Positions 1 to 7,388 of a stretch of 64,000 nt of DNA are shown here, one piece after another. Source of the DNA: Streptomyces cyaneofuscatus (lineage in GTDB: Bacteria > Actinomycetota > Actinomycetes > Streptomycetales > Streptomycetaceae); contig NZ_JOEM01000009.1 of assembly GCF_000718135.1 (NCBI RefSeq), positions 1-64,000 of the forward strand, in the 5' to 3' direction. The position numbers and the translations under genes were made by a program. Position 1 is the first letter of the stretch, and each line of letters begins with the position of its first letter. The notes below the pieces were generated by a model. It was given only the letters and a program-made list of their open reading frames with translations, did not search any database and had not been told where the DNA came from.

Positions 1-593
1 CCCTTGGCCAGGGAGGGGGTGGACGGTGGCTGGGGCTGGGGCTGGGGCTGGGGCTGGGGCTGGGGCTGGGGCTGGGGCGCGGCTGGGGCTGGGGCCTCGT
101 GGGGTTGGTGGGTCTCTCGGGGCTCGTACGCCTCGTGCGTCTCCTGCGCCTCGTGAGGTGTCCCGTACCGGCGTTCCTCGCGGCGCCGTTCCCGTACGGC
201 CCGCCATCGGGCCACGGACCCCAGGACGAACACGGTCAGGACCACCAGCACCATCAGCTCGCCGATGAACAGGCCCCAGAACAGGCCGTAGCCGGAGAGC
301 TGGGCGGCGGGCGTGTGGGGCCAGGCGCCGGGGAGGTCCTGTGGGCCGGTGGCCAGTTCGCGCAGCGCGAGGGGGGTCTGGGTGAACGTGACGCCGTCCG
401 GCCAGGAGCCGTGCGCGAGGAGGCCGGCCAGGCCGGTGGCCGTCCAGGCGAGCAGGGTCGCCGCGAACAGGAAGCCGATCAGGCCGACCAGCAGGCCGTC
501 GGGGACGCCGCCGCCGCTGCGGGAGTCCTCGTGGCGGGGGCGGTACCGGTCGCCCCGCTCGGGGACGGGGCCGTGGGCTGCTCGGCGGGCCAT
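1..593 (-). CDS. VirD4/TraG-like type IV coupling protein, N-terminal part (gene continues past left edge)
   Basis: Open frame reading leftwards from ATG at 593, with no stop before base 1, so only the first 197 codons are present. Visible: a basic N-terminus, two hydrophobic helices at about residues 34-60 and 102-126, a charged Arg/Glu-rich stretch, then a Pro-Gln dipeptide run encoded by a hexanucleotide repeat. Two N-terminal helices ahead of a cytosolic ATPase are what VirD4/TraG coupling proteins have, but the ATPase domain is outside the window, so the assignment rests mainly on context. The stop of the upstream VirB4-type ATPase gene lies 2 bases before this ATG, so the two are surely cotranscribed. 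It could equally be another membrane component of the same apparatus. Confidence 0.6.
   Translation of the reverse strand, partial: MARRAAHGPVPERGDRYRPRHEDSRSGGGVPDGLLVGLIGFLFAATLLAWTATGLAGLLAHGSWPDGVTFTQTPLALRELATGPQDLPGAWPHTPAAQLSGYGLFWGLFIGELMVLVVLTVFVLGSVARWRAVRERRREERRYGTPHEAQETHEAYEPRETHQPHEAPAPAAPQPQPQPQPQPQPQPQPPSTPSLAK
31..78. repeat. hexanucleotide microsatellite, 8 perfect copies of tggggc
   Basis: Eight head-to-tail copies of a 6-base unit, followed by two more copies at 84-95 after a short interruption. In the minus-strand gene they encode a Pro-Gln dipeptide repeat. Copy-number slippage would keep frame, because the unit is 6 bases long, and would change the length of the linker. 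Confidence 0.9.
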
Positions 594-594
594 G

Positions 595-2013
595 TCAGGC
601 CACCGTGGACCGGGACGAGTCGTCGATGCGCTGCTGGTTCTCGATCCGGGCCGCCCGTTGCTCCGCCTCCAGCTCCGCGGCGCGGATGTCCTCCGGGAGC
701 AGGTCGTCCGACGAGCCCTCGGTCATGGCGCGGTCGGTGAAGACGAGGGGGCGTTCGGCTTCGGTGATCAGGTGTTTGACGACCTGTACGTTGCCGTTGA
801 CGTCCCAGACGGCGATGCCCGGGGTGAGGGTCGGGATGATCTCGACCGCCCAGCGGGGCAGGCCGATGACCCGGCCGGTGGCGCGTGCCTCGTCGGATTT
901 CTGGGCGTAGATCGTGCGGGTGGAGGCCATCTTGAGGATGGCCGCCGCTTCCTTCGCCGCGGCTCCGTCCACGACGTCGCTGAGGTGGTGGACGACGGCG
1001 ACGAACGAGAGGCCGAGCCGGCGTCCGAACTTCAGCAGGCGCTGGAAGAGCTGGGCGACGAAGGGGGAGTTGATGATGTGCCACGCCTCTTCGACCAGAA
1101 AGATGCGCTTCTTGCGGTCGGGCCGGATCCAGGTGTGCTCCAGCCAGACGCCGACGATCGCCATCAGGATCGGCATCGCGATCGAGTTGCGGTCGATGTG
1201 CGAGAGGTCGAAGACGATGAGGGGCGCGTCCAGGTCGATGCCGACGGTGGTGGGACCGTCGAACATGCCGCGCAGGTCACCGTCGACGAGCCGGTCCAGG
1301 ACGAGGGCGACGTCCAGGCCCCAGGCCCGTACATCGTCTATGTCGACGTTCATCGCCTCGGCGGACTCGGGCTTGGGGTGGCGCAGTTGCTCGACGATGT
1401 CCATCAGGACCGGCTGGCGTTCTGTGATGGTCGCGGTCACGTAGGCGTGGGCGACCTTCAGCGCGAAGCCGGAACGCTCGTCGAGCCCGTGGCCCATGGC
1501 GACTTCGATGATCGTACGGAGGAGGGCGAGCTGGCCGGTGGTGGTGATGGAGGGGTCGAGGGGGTTGAGGCGGATGCCGCCGTTGAGGGCGGCGGTCGGG
1601 TCCAGGCGGATGGGGGTTATGCCCAGCTCCTGGGCGATGAGGTTCCACTCGCCGACGCCGTCCTCGCCCTGGGCGTCGAGGACGACGACCTGGCGGTCGC
1701 GGAAGCGGAGCTGGCGCAGGACGTACGTCTTCTCCAGCGCCGACTTGCCGTTGCCGGACTCGCCGAGCACGAGCCAGTGGGGGGCGGGGAGCTGCTGCCC
1801 GTACAGCTGGAAGGGATCGTAGATGTAGCCCTTGCCGCTGTAGACCTCGCGGCCGATGATCACGCCGGAGTCGCCGAGGCCGGGGGCGGCGGTGGGCAGG
1901 TAGACGGCCTGGGCCTGGCCCGTCGACGTACGGACGGGGAGGCGGGTCGTCTCCACCTTGCCGAAGAGGAAGGAGGTGAAGGCATCCGACAATGCGGACA
2001 GGGGGTCTCGCAT
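595..2013 (-). CDS. VirB4/TraC-type ATPase of a type IV secretion-like system
   Basis: 472-residue cytosolic ATPase predicted to power a membrane-spanning type IV secretion-like complex. Walker A is GESGNGKS at residues 84-91, and Walker B is RIFLVEEAW at about 303-311, with the catalytic Glu after the hydrophobic strand. The order and the C-terminal HerA/VirB4-like motifs (QKSDEARATG, GLPRWA) fit VirB4/TrbE C-terminal domains. The protein lacks the usual VirB4 N-terminal half, which here is a separate gene just upstream (2101-3651). ATG start at 2013. An 87-base gap to the upstream gene contains a short direct repeat. Cotranscribed with its neighbours on the minus strand. Confidence 0.85.
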   Translation of the reverse strand: MRDPLSALSDAFTSFLFGKVETTRLPVRTSTGQAQAVYLPTAAPGLGDSGVIIGREVYSGKGYIYDPFQLYGQQLPAPHWLVLGESGNGKSALEKTYVLRQLRFRDRQVVVLDAQGEDGVGEWNLIAQELGITPIRLDPTAALNGGIRLNPLDPSITTTGQLALLRTIIEVAMGHGLDERSGFALKVAHAYVTATITERQPVLMDIVEQLRHPKPESAEAMNVDIDDVRAWGLDVALVLDRLVDGDLRGMFDGPTTVGIDLDAPLIVFDLSHIDRNSIAMPILMAIVGVWLEHTWIRPDRKKRIFLVEEAWHIINSPFVAQLFQRLLKFGRRLGLSFVAVVHHLSDVVDGAAAKEAAAILKMASTRTIYAQKSDEARATGRVIGLPRWAVEIIPTLTPGIAVWDVNGNVQVVKHLITEAERPLVFTDRAMTEGSSDDLLPEDIRAAELEAEQRAARIENQQRIDDSSRSTVA

Positions 2014-2052
2014 GGCGTGGGTGCCCTCTCTTGTCGCGGGTGGCTGTGTTGG

Positions 2053-2105
2053 TCTTGCGGGTGGTGCCGGTGTCAGCTGATCTTGCGGGTGGTGCCGGTG
2101 TCAGC
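2053..2105. repeat. 25-bp perfect direct repeat (2053-2077 and 2081-2105)
   Basis: Two identical 25-base copies 3 bases apart, in effect a 28-bp tandem duplication. The right copy contains the stop codon of the minus-strand SCO6880-type gene (2101-2103), and the left copy lies in the gap before the VirB4-type ATPase. It appears to be a local slippage duplication, with no sign of a regulatory function. Confidence 0.85.
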
Positions 2106-3651
2106 GGCGGATGCCGGTGGCGAACGGGAGCGTGTTCACGAAGGCGCGGTGGTGTTCGCGGTCGCACCACTCCAGCTTGAGGTAGGACTTGCCGGCCGAG
2201 GCGCGGATCGTGCGCTTGTCGCGGGCGAGGGCCTCGGGTGAACGGGACGACACCGTGATGTACCCCACCAGGTTGACCCCGGCCGCGCCGCTGGCGAGAT
2301 CTTCACCCCGCTGGTCGAGCCGGCCGTGGGCGGCGATGTCGCGGGGGTCGACGGTGCGGTTCATCTTGGCCTGGCGGCTGGCCTCGGCGTCGTCGTTGGT
2401 CTTCTCGGTCAGCATGCGTTCGATGGCGACCTCGGTGGGTTCGAGGTCCATGCAGACGGCGACCGTACGGATGACGTCGGGGGTGTGGACGAGGAGCGGG
2501 GCGAGGAAGTTGACGCCGACGGGGGTCATCGGCCACTCCTTCACCCAGGCCGTGGCGTGGCACCAGGGGGCGCGGGTGGTGGACTCGCGGGTCTTGGCCT
2601 GGAGGAACGTGGGCTCGACCGCGTCCAGTTCGGCGGGCCAGGCGTTGCGCTTGGTCATCGCCTGGATGTGGTCGATGGGGTGGTCGGGGTCGTACATGGA
2701 GTGCACGAGGGAGGCCAGGCGGCTCTGGCCGAGCGGCTGGCGTACCCGGATGTCGGCCTCGGCGAGGCGGGCGCAGATGTCGGTGAGCTCGCGGGCCATG
2801 ACGATGGCGAGTCCGGCGTCGCGGTCGAGCTTGCGGCCGCCGTGGGGGCGGGCGGCGCGGGCGATGGCGTTGGCCTCGGCGGCGAGCTCGCGGCTGTAGT
2901 GCATGCAGGCGACGAGGTAGGCGCGGTGCTGCTCGCTGGAGGTGGAGACCATGGACTGGAGCTGGTCGTAGGAGTCCTGGAGCCAGCCGGGGGAGGCCTT
3001 GTCGCCGCGCTGGGCGACGTCCTTGGCGTGGGCGTCGGGGTCGGCGGGGAGGGTGCGGGCGAGCATCTGGAGGCGGGTGACGAAGCCGTCGCCGTTGGCC
3101 ACGTGCTTGAGGAGGGTGCCGAACCGGTCGACCAGGGCTTCCTGGTCCTCGCTGTCGCGGAGGCCGACGCCAGGGCCCTCGATCTCGATGGCGGCGGTGA
3201 CGGTGCGGCGGTCGGCGTGGAGGAGTACGGCGATCTCGTCGGGGCCGAAGGGGGCGGCGAGCCAGCTGATGCGGCCGATGCCGGGGGGCGGGCCGATCTC
3301 GACCTCGCGGCCGTCGGCGCTGACGCCGGCCTCCATGGCGCCGGAGCGGTAGACGGTGCCGCGGCGCAGGGAGCGCTTGAAGCTGCGGTTGATCTCGAAC
3401 CACTTGTAGAACGTGCGGCCCTTGTACGGGACGTACACGATGGCGAGGGCCAGCATCGGGAAGCCGACGAGGCAGACGATGCGGAGGGAGAGGACGGGGA
3501 CGAGGAGTCCGCTCATCATGCCGAGGAACGCGCCGACGATGATCAGGGCGATCTCGCCGGTCTCGCGGTTCTTGCCGACGATCGCGTTCGGCCGGGCGCG
3601 GCCGATGAGATACGTACGGCGGGGCGTCATCGTGTGGGACTGAGTCGTCAA
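2101..3651 (-). CDS. SCO6880-family protein (VirB4 N-terminal half, membrane-anchored)
   Basis: 516 residues. Two adjacent transmembrane helices lie at about residues 33-75, as in the PrgI-type segments fused to VirB4 in Gram-positive systems. The rest is soluble and resembles the N-terminal domain of CagE/TrbE/VirB4, with no P-loop visible. Together with the ATPase gene downstream it appears to make a split VirB4. The TTG start at 3651 is chosen because it overlaps the stop of the upstream gene (TTGA) and has an AGGAGG-type ribosome site 9 bases before it; the next ATG (3630) has none. Probably an inner-membrane component of the secretion-like complex. Its biochemical role is inferred. Confidence 0.8.
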   Translation of the reverse strand: MTTQSHTMTPRRTYLIGRARPNAIVGKNRETGEIALIIVGAFLGMMSGLLVPVLSLRIVCLVGFPMLALAIVYVPYKGRTFYKWFEINRSFKRSLRRGTVYRSGAMEAGVSADGREVEIGPPPGIGRISWLAAPFGPDEIAVLLHADRRTVTAAIEIEGPGVGLRDSEDQEALVDRFGTLLKHVANGDGFVTRLQMLARTLPADPDAHAKDVAQRGDKASPGWLQDSYDQLQSMVSTSSEQHRAYLVACMHYSRELAAEANAIARAARPHGGRKLDRDAGLAIVMARELTDICARLAEADIRVRQPLGQSRLASLVHSMYDPDHPIDHIQAMTKRNAWPAELDAVEPTFLQAKTRESTTRAPWCHATAWVKEWPMTPVGVNFLAPLLVHTPDVIRTVAVCMDLEPTEVAIERMLTEKTNDDAEASRQAKMNRTVDPRDIAAHGRLDQRGEDLASGAAGVNLVGYITVSSRSPEALARDKRTIRASAGKSYLKLEWCDREHHRAFVNTLPFATGIRR

Positions 3652-5015
3652 CGCCCTCCACCTCCTGTGCTCGAGTTACCTGTGTTGCCTGAGCCGCCCC
3701 TGAAGGAGCGGCTGCCGTGGGGGGTGCCGGAGGTGGGGCCTGAGCCGCCGCTGCGGGGCGAGGGTGCGGCGGAGGGGACAGATCCGCCGCCGACCCCGCC
3801 CCCGCCGCCACCGGAGGTGCGGGAGCTGTGTGCGGCGACGCCGCCGCTGGCCGGGTTGGAGGGGCGGGCGCCGCCTCCGCCGCCTCCGCTGTTCTGGTCG
3901 GTGCGGCCGCTGTGGGTCTTGATGCCCTGGGAGACGAGGGCGGCCGGGGAGCTGATGAGGGCGGCGGCCTGGGCGCCGTCGGTGGCCTGCTTGCGGTTGG
4001 TGCGGGCGCCCTGGATCTCGTCGCCGAAGCCGGGGACGAAGCGGTAGATCATGGCGGAGGCGAAGATGGCCAGCAGGATGATGGCGAGGCCGGAGACGAC
4101 GGCGGAGAAGGCGTCGGGTCCGTCGCCCGCGGAGAGTGCTCCGGCGAGGCCGAGAACGATCACGATGACCGGCTTGACCATGATCACCGCGATCATGATG
4201 CCGGCCCAGCGGCGGACGTGGCCCCACATGTTCTTGTCGACGAGACCGGCGTAGACGACGATGCCGAGGAGGGCGCCGACGTAGAGCAGGGCGGCGCGGA
4301 TGACGAGCTCCAGCCACAGGACGCCGGCCGCGACGATCGAGACGAGCGAGACGACGATCAGCATGATCGGCCCGCCGCCGATGTCGGTGCCCTTCTTGAG
4401 GGCCTCGGCGAACGACCCGAAGAAGACGTCGGTCTGGCCGCCGGTGGAGGAGGCGATGACCTCGGTGACGCCGTCGGTGGCGGAGACGATCGTGTAGAGG
4501 ATCAGCGGCGTGAAGGCCGAGGCGAGGACGGTGAGCCAGAGGAAGCCGACGGCCTCGGAGATCGCGGTGGTGAGGGGGACGCCGCGGATGGCCCGCTTGG
4601 TGACGGCGAGGAGCCAGAGGACGAGGGTGAGGATGGTGGAGGCCGCGAAGATGACGGCGTACTGCTGGAGGAACTTGGGGTTGGTGAAGTCGACGTTGGC
4701 CGTGGACTCGACGGCCTCGCTGAGCTTTCCGACGATCCAGGCTGCGGCGTCGGCGCAGCCTTGGGCGAGGGAGGTGAGGGGGTCGGCGGGGTTGTCGATG
4801 TCGGTCGGGGCGCGCGAGCCGGCGCCTTCGCCGCCTTCGCAGTAGTCCTTGGCGGGGCCGACGATGAGGTCGCACCTGTCCTGGTCGGACGGGGTGGGGC
4901 TCGGCGTCGGCGAAGGTTCTGCGGCCACGGCACGAGATGCGGTGATCAGCGTGACGGCCTGCAGGCCGCCCAGCAAAGCGGCGACTCGGCCTGCCCTGCC
5001 TGAGTTAGCGGGCAT
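3648..5015 (-). CDS. TrbL/VirB6-like polytopic membrane protein
   Basis: 455 residues. An N-terminal signal-like segment (Ala-rich, ending near AVAAEP) is followed by a Pro/Thr/Ser linker, then about six hydrophobic helices between residues 110 and 330, then a Gly/Ser-rich low-complexity tail of about 100 residues. This architecture, and the position between VirB4-like and VirB8-like genes, match TrbL/VirB6 channel-forming proteins of conjugation systems. The start at 5015 lies inside the end of the upstream gene (11-base overlap), so translation is coupled. The tail, with runs of six or more glycines, is probably cell-surface or cytosolic linker; its function is unknown. Confidence 0.75.
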   Translation of the reverse strand: MPANSGRAGRVAALLGGLQAVTLITASRAVAAEPSPTPSPTPSDQDRCDLIVGPAKDYCEGGEGAGSRAPTDIDNPADPLTSLAQGCADAAAWIVGKLSEAVESTANVDFTNPKFLQQYAVIFAASTILTLVLWLLAVTKRAIRGVPLTTAISEAVGFLWLTVLASAFTPLILYTIVSATDGVTEVIASSTGGQTDVFFGSFAEALKKGTDIGGGPIMLIVVSLVSIVAAGVLWLELVIRAALLYVGALLGIVVYAGLVDKNMWGHVRRWAGIMIAVIMVKPVIVIVLGLAGALSAGDGPDAFSAVVSGLAIILLAIFASAMIYRFVPGFGDEIQGARTNRKQATDGAQAAALISSPAALVSQGIKTHSGRTDQNSGGGGGGARPSNPASGGVAAHSSRTSGGGGGGVGGGSVPSAAPSPRSGGSGPTSGTPHGSRSFRGGSGNTGNSSTGGGGR

Positions 5016-5877
5016 AGGTGAACCCCCCGAATTCCTCGACTGCTTTGGCGATCTCGTCAGCGTTGGAAGCCGTGCGGTCGGTGTTCACGGGGGCAGGGCC
5101 GTCCTTCTGCGCGAAACTCTCGACCTTCCAGTCCCCGTCTGCCCAGCGAAGCTTCAAGGTCATGGTGAACCAGTCGTTGCTGACCGGATTGGTCGAGCTG
5201 ACGCCGGCCGTCCCGAAGACGCCGGTGCACCAGACCTCGACAGTCGCGGTTGCAGGAGAGTATTCGGTCAACTTGGTTCCGACCGGAGCTGTCCTCGACA
5301 CGTAGGTGAGACCGGCAGCCGCGTTACCTTCTGCGTCCAAGCCGATCTTGTCGAGAAACTCCTTGTCGTACGCCTGATCGAACCTGACTTTCAGCTCGTC
5401 AGCTTTGTCACTGGTGAAGATGCGACGCACGATCTCGGTGCGCTGATCAGGCTTGAGGATCTCTGCGGAGACCAGCGCGACCGAGTAGTTCGCCGCCGCG
5501 CTCTGCGCTCCCTGCTCGTCCTGGGCGAAGCCGGAGGCGATTGTTCCGTTCTTGCCCTGGACCGGCTTGGTGCCGGTGGCGGCGGTGGGTGCCGAGCCCG
5601 CCGTCCCCGGGTTCTTCGTGCCCGGGGACGCGCTGTCGTCGTTGCTCGTACCGCCCCGGTTGGCGAAGGCGATCGCGGCGATGAGGAGGACCACCACGCC
5701 GGTGATCGTGACGAGGGAGCGTGAGTTCCGGACGGGCCGGCGGGCGTGGGGATGGCCCGCGTCGCCGTCCGGGAGGCGGGTACGGGTCTGGCGGGTGCCG
5801 CCGAGGGTGCTGTACGGGTCGTCCGCGCGCCCGCCCTGGTCCATGCCGCGGTAGTCGTGCTCGTCGCCGGGACTCAT
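5005..5877 (-). CDS. single-pass VirB8/TcpC-like conjugal transfer protein
   Basis: About 290 residues from the ATG at 5877, which has a GAGGGAG ribosome site; longer GTG/TTG starts up to 5982 are open but lack one. A hydrophilic 50-residue N-terminus with Arg and Asp is followed by one transmembrane helix (sequence around VTITGVVVLLIAAIAF), a Ser/Thr/Gly linker and a 180-residue C-terminal domain. Its pattern (two helical blocks, then strands with WADGDWKV) resembles the NTF2-like periplasmic domain of VirB8/TcpC. It would be the bridging subunit of the type IV-like complex. Family placement is by architecture and context. Base composition is slightly less G+C-rich than its neighbours. Confidence 0.65.
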   Translation of the reverse strand: MSPGDEHDYRGMDQGGRADDPYSTLGGTRQTRTRLPDGDAGHPHARRPVRNSRSLVTITGVVVLLIAAIAFANRGGTSNDDSASPGTKNPGTAGSAPTAATGTKPVQGKNGTIASGFAQDEQGAQSAAANYSVALVSAEILKPDQRTEIVRRIFTSDKADELKVRFDQAYDKEFLDKIGLDAEGNAAAGLTYVSRTAPVGTKLTEYSPATATVEVWCTGVFGTAGVSSTNPVSNDWFTMTLKLRWADGDWKVESFAQKDGPAPVNTDRTASNADEIAKAVEEFGGFTYAR

Positions 5878-6058
5878 GCCGCGTTCGCTCCCTCGGTCGT
5901 GTGCGGTTCCGCGCATGACGACGGTAGCTGTGCTGGTTGCCGCGTGAGCGCGGTGGAGTGACTCGACATCAGGGAGACGCAACCTCAGCCGGTGGGCACG
6001 ACGGACGGATGGTGGGGAGCGGGCGGGGACGGCCCGGTGCGGGCTGGCCGACGGCCGG

Positions 6059-6367
6059 TCAGACAGCCATTCCGTACACGATGGTGAAGAGAGTGCCCAG
6101 GGAGCCGATGATGAAGACCCCGGTCAGTCCCGCCACGATCAGGCCCTTGCCCTGTTCCGCGCTGAACGTGTCGCGCAGCGCCGTCGCCCCGATGCGCTGC
6201 TTCGCCGCGCCCCAGATCGCGATGCCGAGGCAGAGCAGGATGGCGATCGCCATCACCACCTCGATCATGATGCGCGCCTCGTTGCCCAGCGTGCCGAACG
6301 GCCCCCAGTTGGGAGCGATTCCGCCGATGATGGTGGTGATGTCGCCCTTCTCTGCTGCCAGGATCAT
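6059..6367 (-). CDS. small two-helix integral membrane protein of the T4SS-like operon
   Basis: 102 residues from ATG at 6367; a GTG at 6376 in the same frame would add three residues, and either start can use the AGGGGCGG site. A short N-terminus is followed by two hydrophobic helices (about residues 35-53 and 75-98) separated by a polar loop with Lys, Arg and Asp. Size, two helices and first-gene position resemble VirB2/TrbC pilin-like or small scaffold subunits, but no cleavage motif is evident. It is the promoter-proximal gene of the minus-strand block, about 180 bases ahead of the VirB8-like gene. Confidence 0.6.
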   Translation of the reverse strand: MILAAEKGDITTIIGGIAPNWGPFGTLGNEARIMIEVVMAIAILLCLGIAIWGAAKQRIGATALRDTFSAEQGKGLIVAGLTGVFIIGSLGTLFTIVYGMAV

Positions 6368-6893
6368 GTAAGTCACCGCCCCTGTTGGGTAGTTAGCTGT
6401 CCGCGCCCGTGTGGCACGGGTTGCCTTCTATCTTCGCTGATGAAACCGCCCTCGCACGACGCCTTCCCGGTCTCTTTACCCGGATCTCGCACGTTCGACC
6501 GACACGGCCCCCCTGACCTGCGGCTCGTCCCGGTATCCACACGCATATGCCTGGTTACTCTGTGTATCACGCGGTGTGACCGCGAGCAACGACGGTGGCC
6601 ATGGGTTCCTGATGCGGTTGCAGCGTTGGTGGGGCACGGCGTGTTCGTATGCGCCGTTAGAGGGCCGGTGGTGCGCCGGTGAGCCGGGGCGATGCGCCGT
6701 CAGGGCGGGTTGTCCGCAGGGGTGGAGGACGCCCCGCGTCCATCGTCCGGGTGAATCCCGTGGTCGCCCGGTGCGGCGAGAAGCCCTGTGATCGCGCGGC
6801 GCCTGCCCCGGCCGTGCCGCCCTGTGGCGCCGGTGGACGGCATGTCGGCCATGCCGCTTTTGGCACAGTGCCGCTCCACGATCGAGGAACGGG
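6368..6893. other. 526-bp divergent intergenic region between the T4SS-like block and the hydrolase cassettes
   Basis: No credible gene. It separates the minus-strand secretion block from the plus-strand cassettes and must hold promoters in both directions. A small inverted repeat, TCAC-N5-GTGA (6568-6580), is the only compact dyad noticed. Short open frames here are Arg/Pro-rich shadows. Confidence 0.6.
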
Positions 6894-7388
6894 GTGAGCG
6901 GTGTGAGCGGAGTGGGTGTGCTGGCGCAGCCGGGCGGTGACCGGCCGTGGTGGTGGGTCGAGCCGCGGGGTGGGACGGATGGTGGCGGTGGTGGTGGGGG
7001 TGCTGGTGGCGGCGGTGATCTGCAGCACAGCGATGGGCCGTGGATGCGGGCCGCCGGCGGGGCCGAGGGGCTGGTCGCGCACTTCGGTCCGGTGAAGGCG
7101 GAGTTGGGGCGGGCGCACCAGGGCTTGACTGCCGGGGCCGGGGAACTGTCGGCGCTGGCCGAGCTGGGCACCGTACGGGCCTCGTGGGAGCGGCGGATCG
7201 ATACCGCCCGCGACGAGTGCCGGAGCCTGGCCGGGAAGCTGCGGGCGGTGACCGTCACTCAGGCCGAGGTGAACGAAGCCGTGAAGGGGTCGTTTGATGG
7301 GGTGAGGGTGGCGGGTCCGGGCTCGGGGCCGGGTCTGGGGCCTGGGGCGGGAGCGGGATCGGGCGCAGCCTCGGGTGGGAAGTCGTGA
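6894..7388 (+). CDS. unknown helical protein preceding the hydrolase
   Basis: 164 residues, not recognised. The N-terminus has a Trp-rich patch (PWWWVEP) and a Gly-rich stretch. Residues 50-135 are Ala/Glu/Leu-rich and look like two to three amphipathic helices, similar in feel to ESX/WXG100-type helical hairpins but without a clear WXG motif. The C-terminus is a Gly/Pro/Ala low-complexity tail. The GTG start at 6894 follows a GAGGAACGG ribosome site. Its stop overlaps the next gene's GTG by 4 bases (GTGA), so it is translationally coupled to the hydrolase and is probably a partner or secretion helper for it; that role is inference. Confidence 0.6.
   Translation: MSGVSGVGVLAQPGGDRPWWWVEPRGGTDGGGGGGGAGGGGDLQHSDGPWMRAAGGAEGLVAHFGPVKAELGRAHQGLTAGAGELSALAELGTVRASWERRIDTARDECRSLAGKLRAVTVTQAEVNEAVKGSFDGVRVAGPGSGPGLGPGAGAGSGAASGGKS

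Noticed and set aside
1..95. CRISPR-like repeat
   Set aside because: It is a simple hexanucleotide run in a coding frame, with no spacers.
6377..6893. Several short Arg/Pro-rich frames between the T4SS-like block and the cassettes
   Set aside because: No ribosome site, no protein-like composition, and overlapping frames on both strands typical of high G+C DNA.
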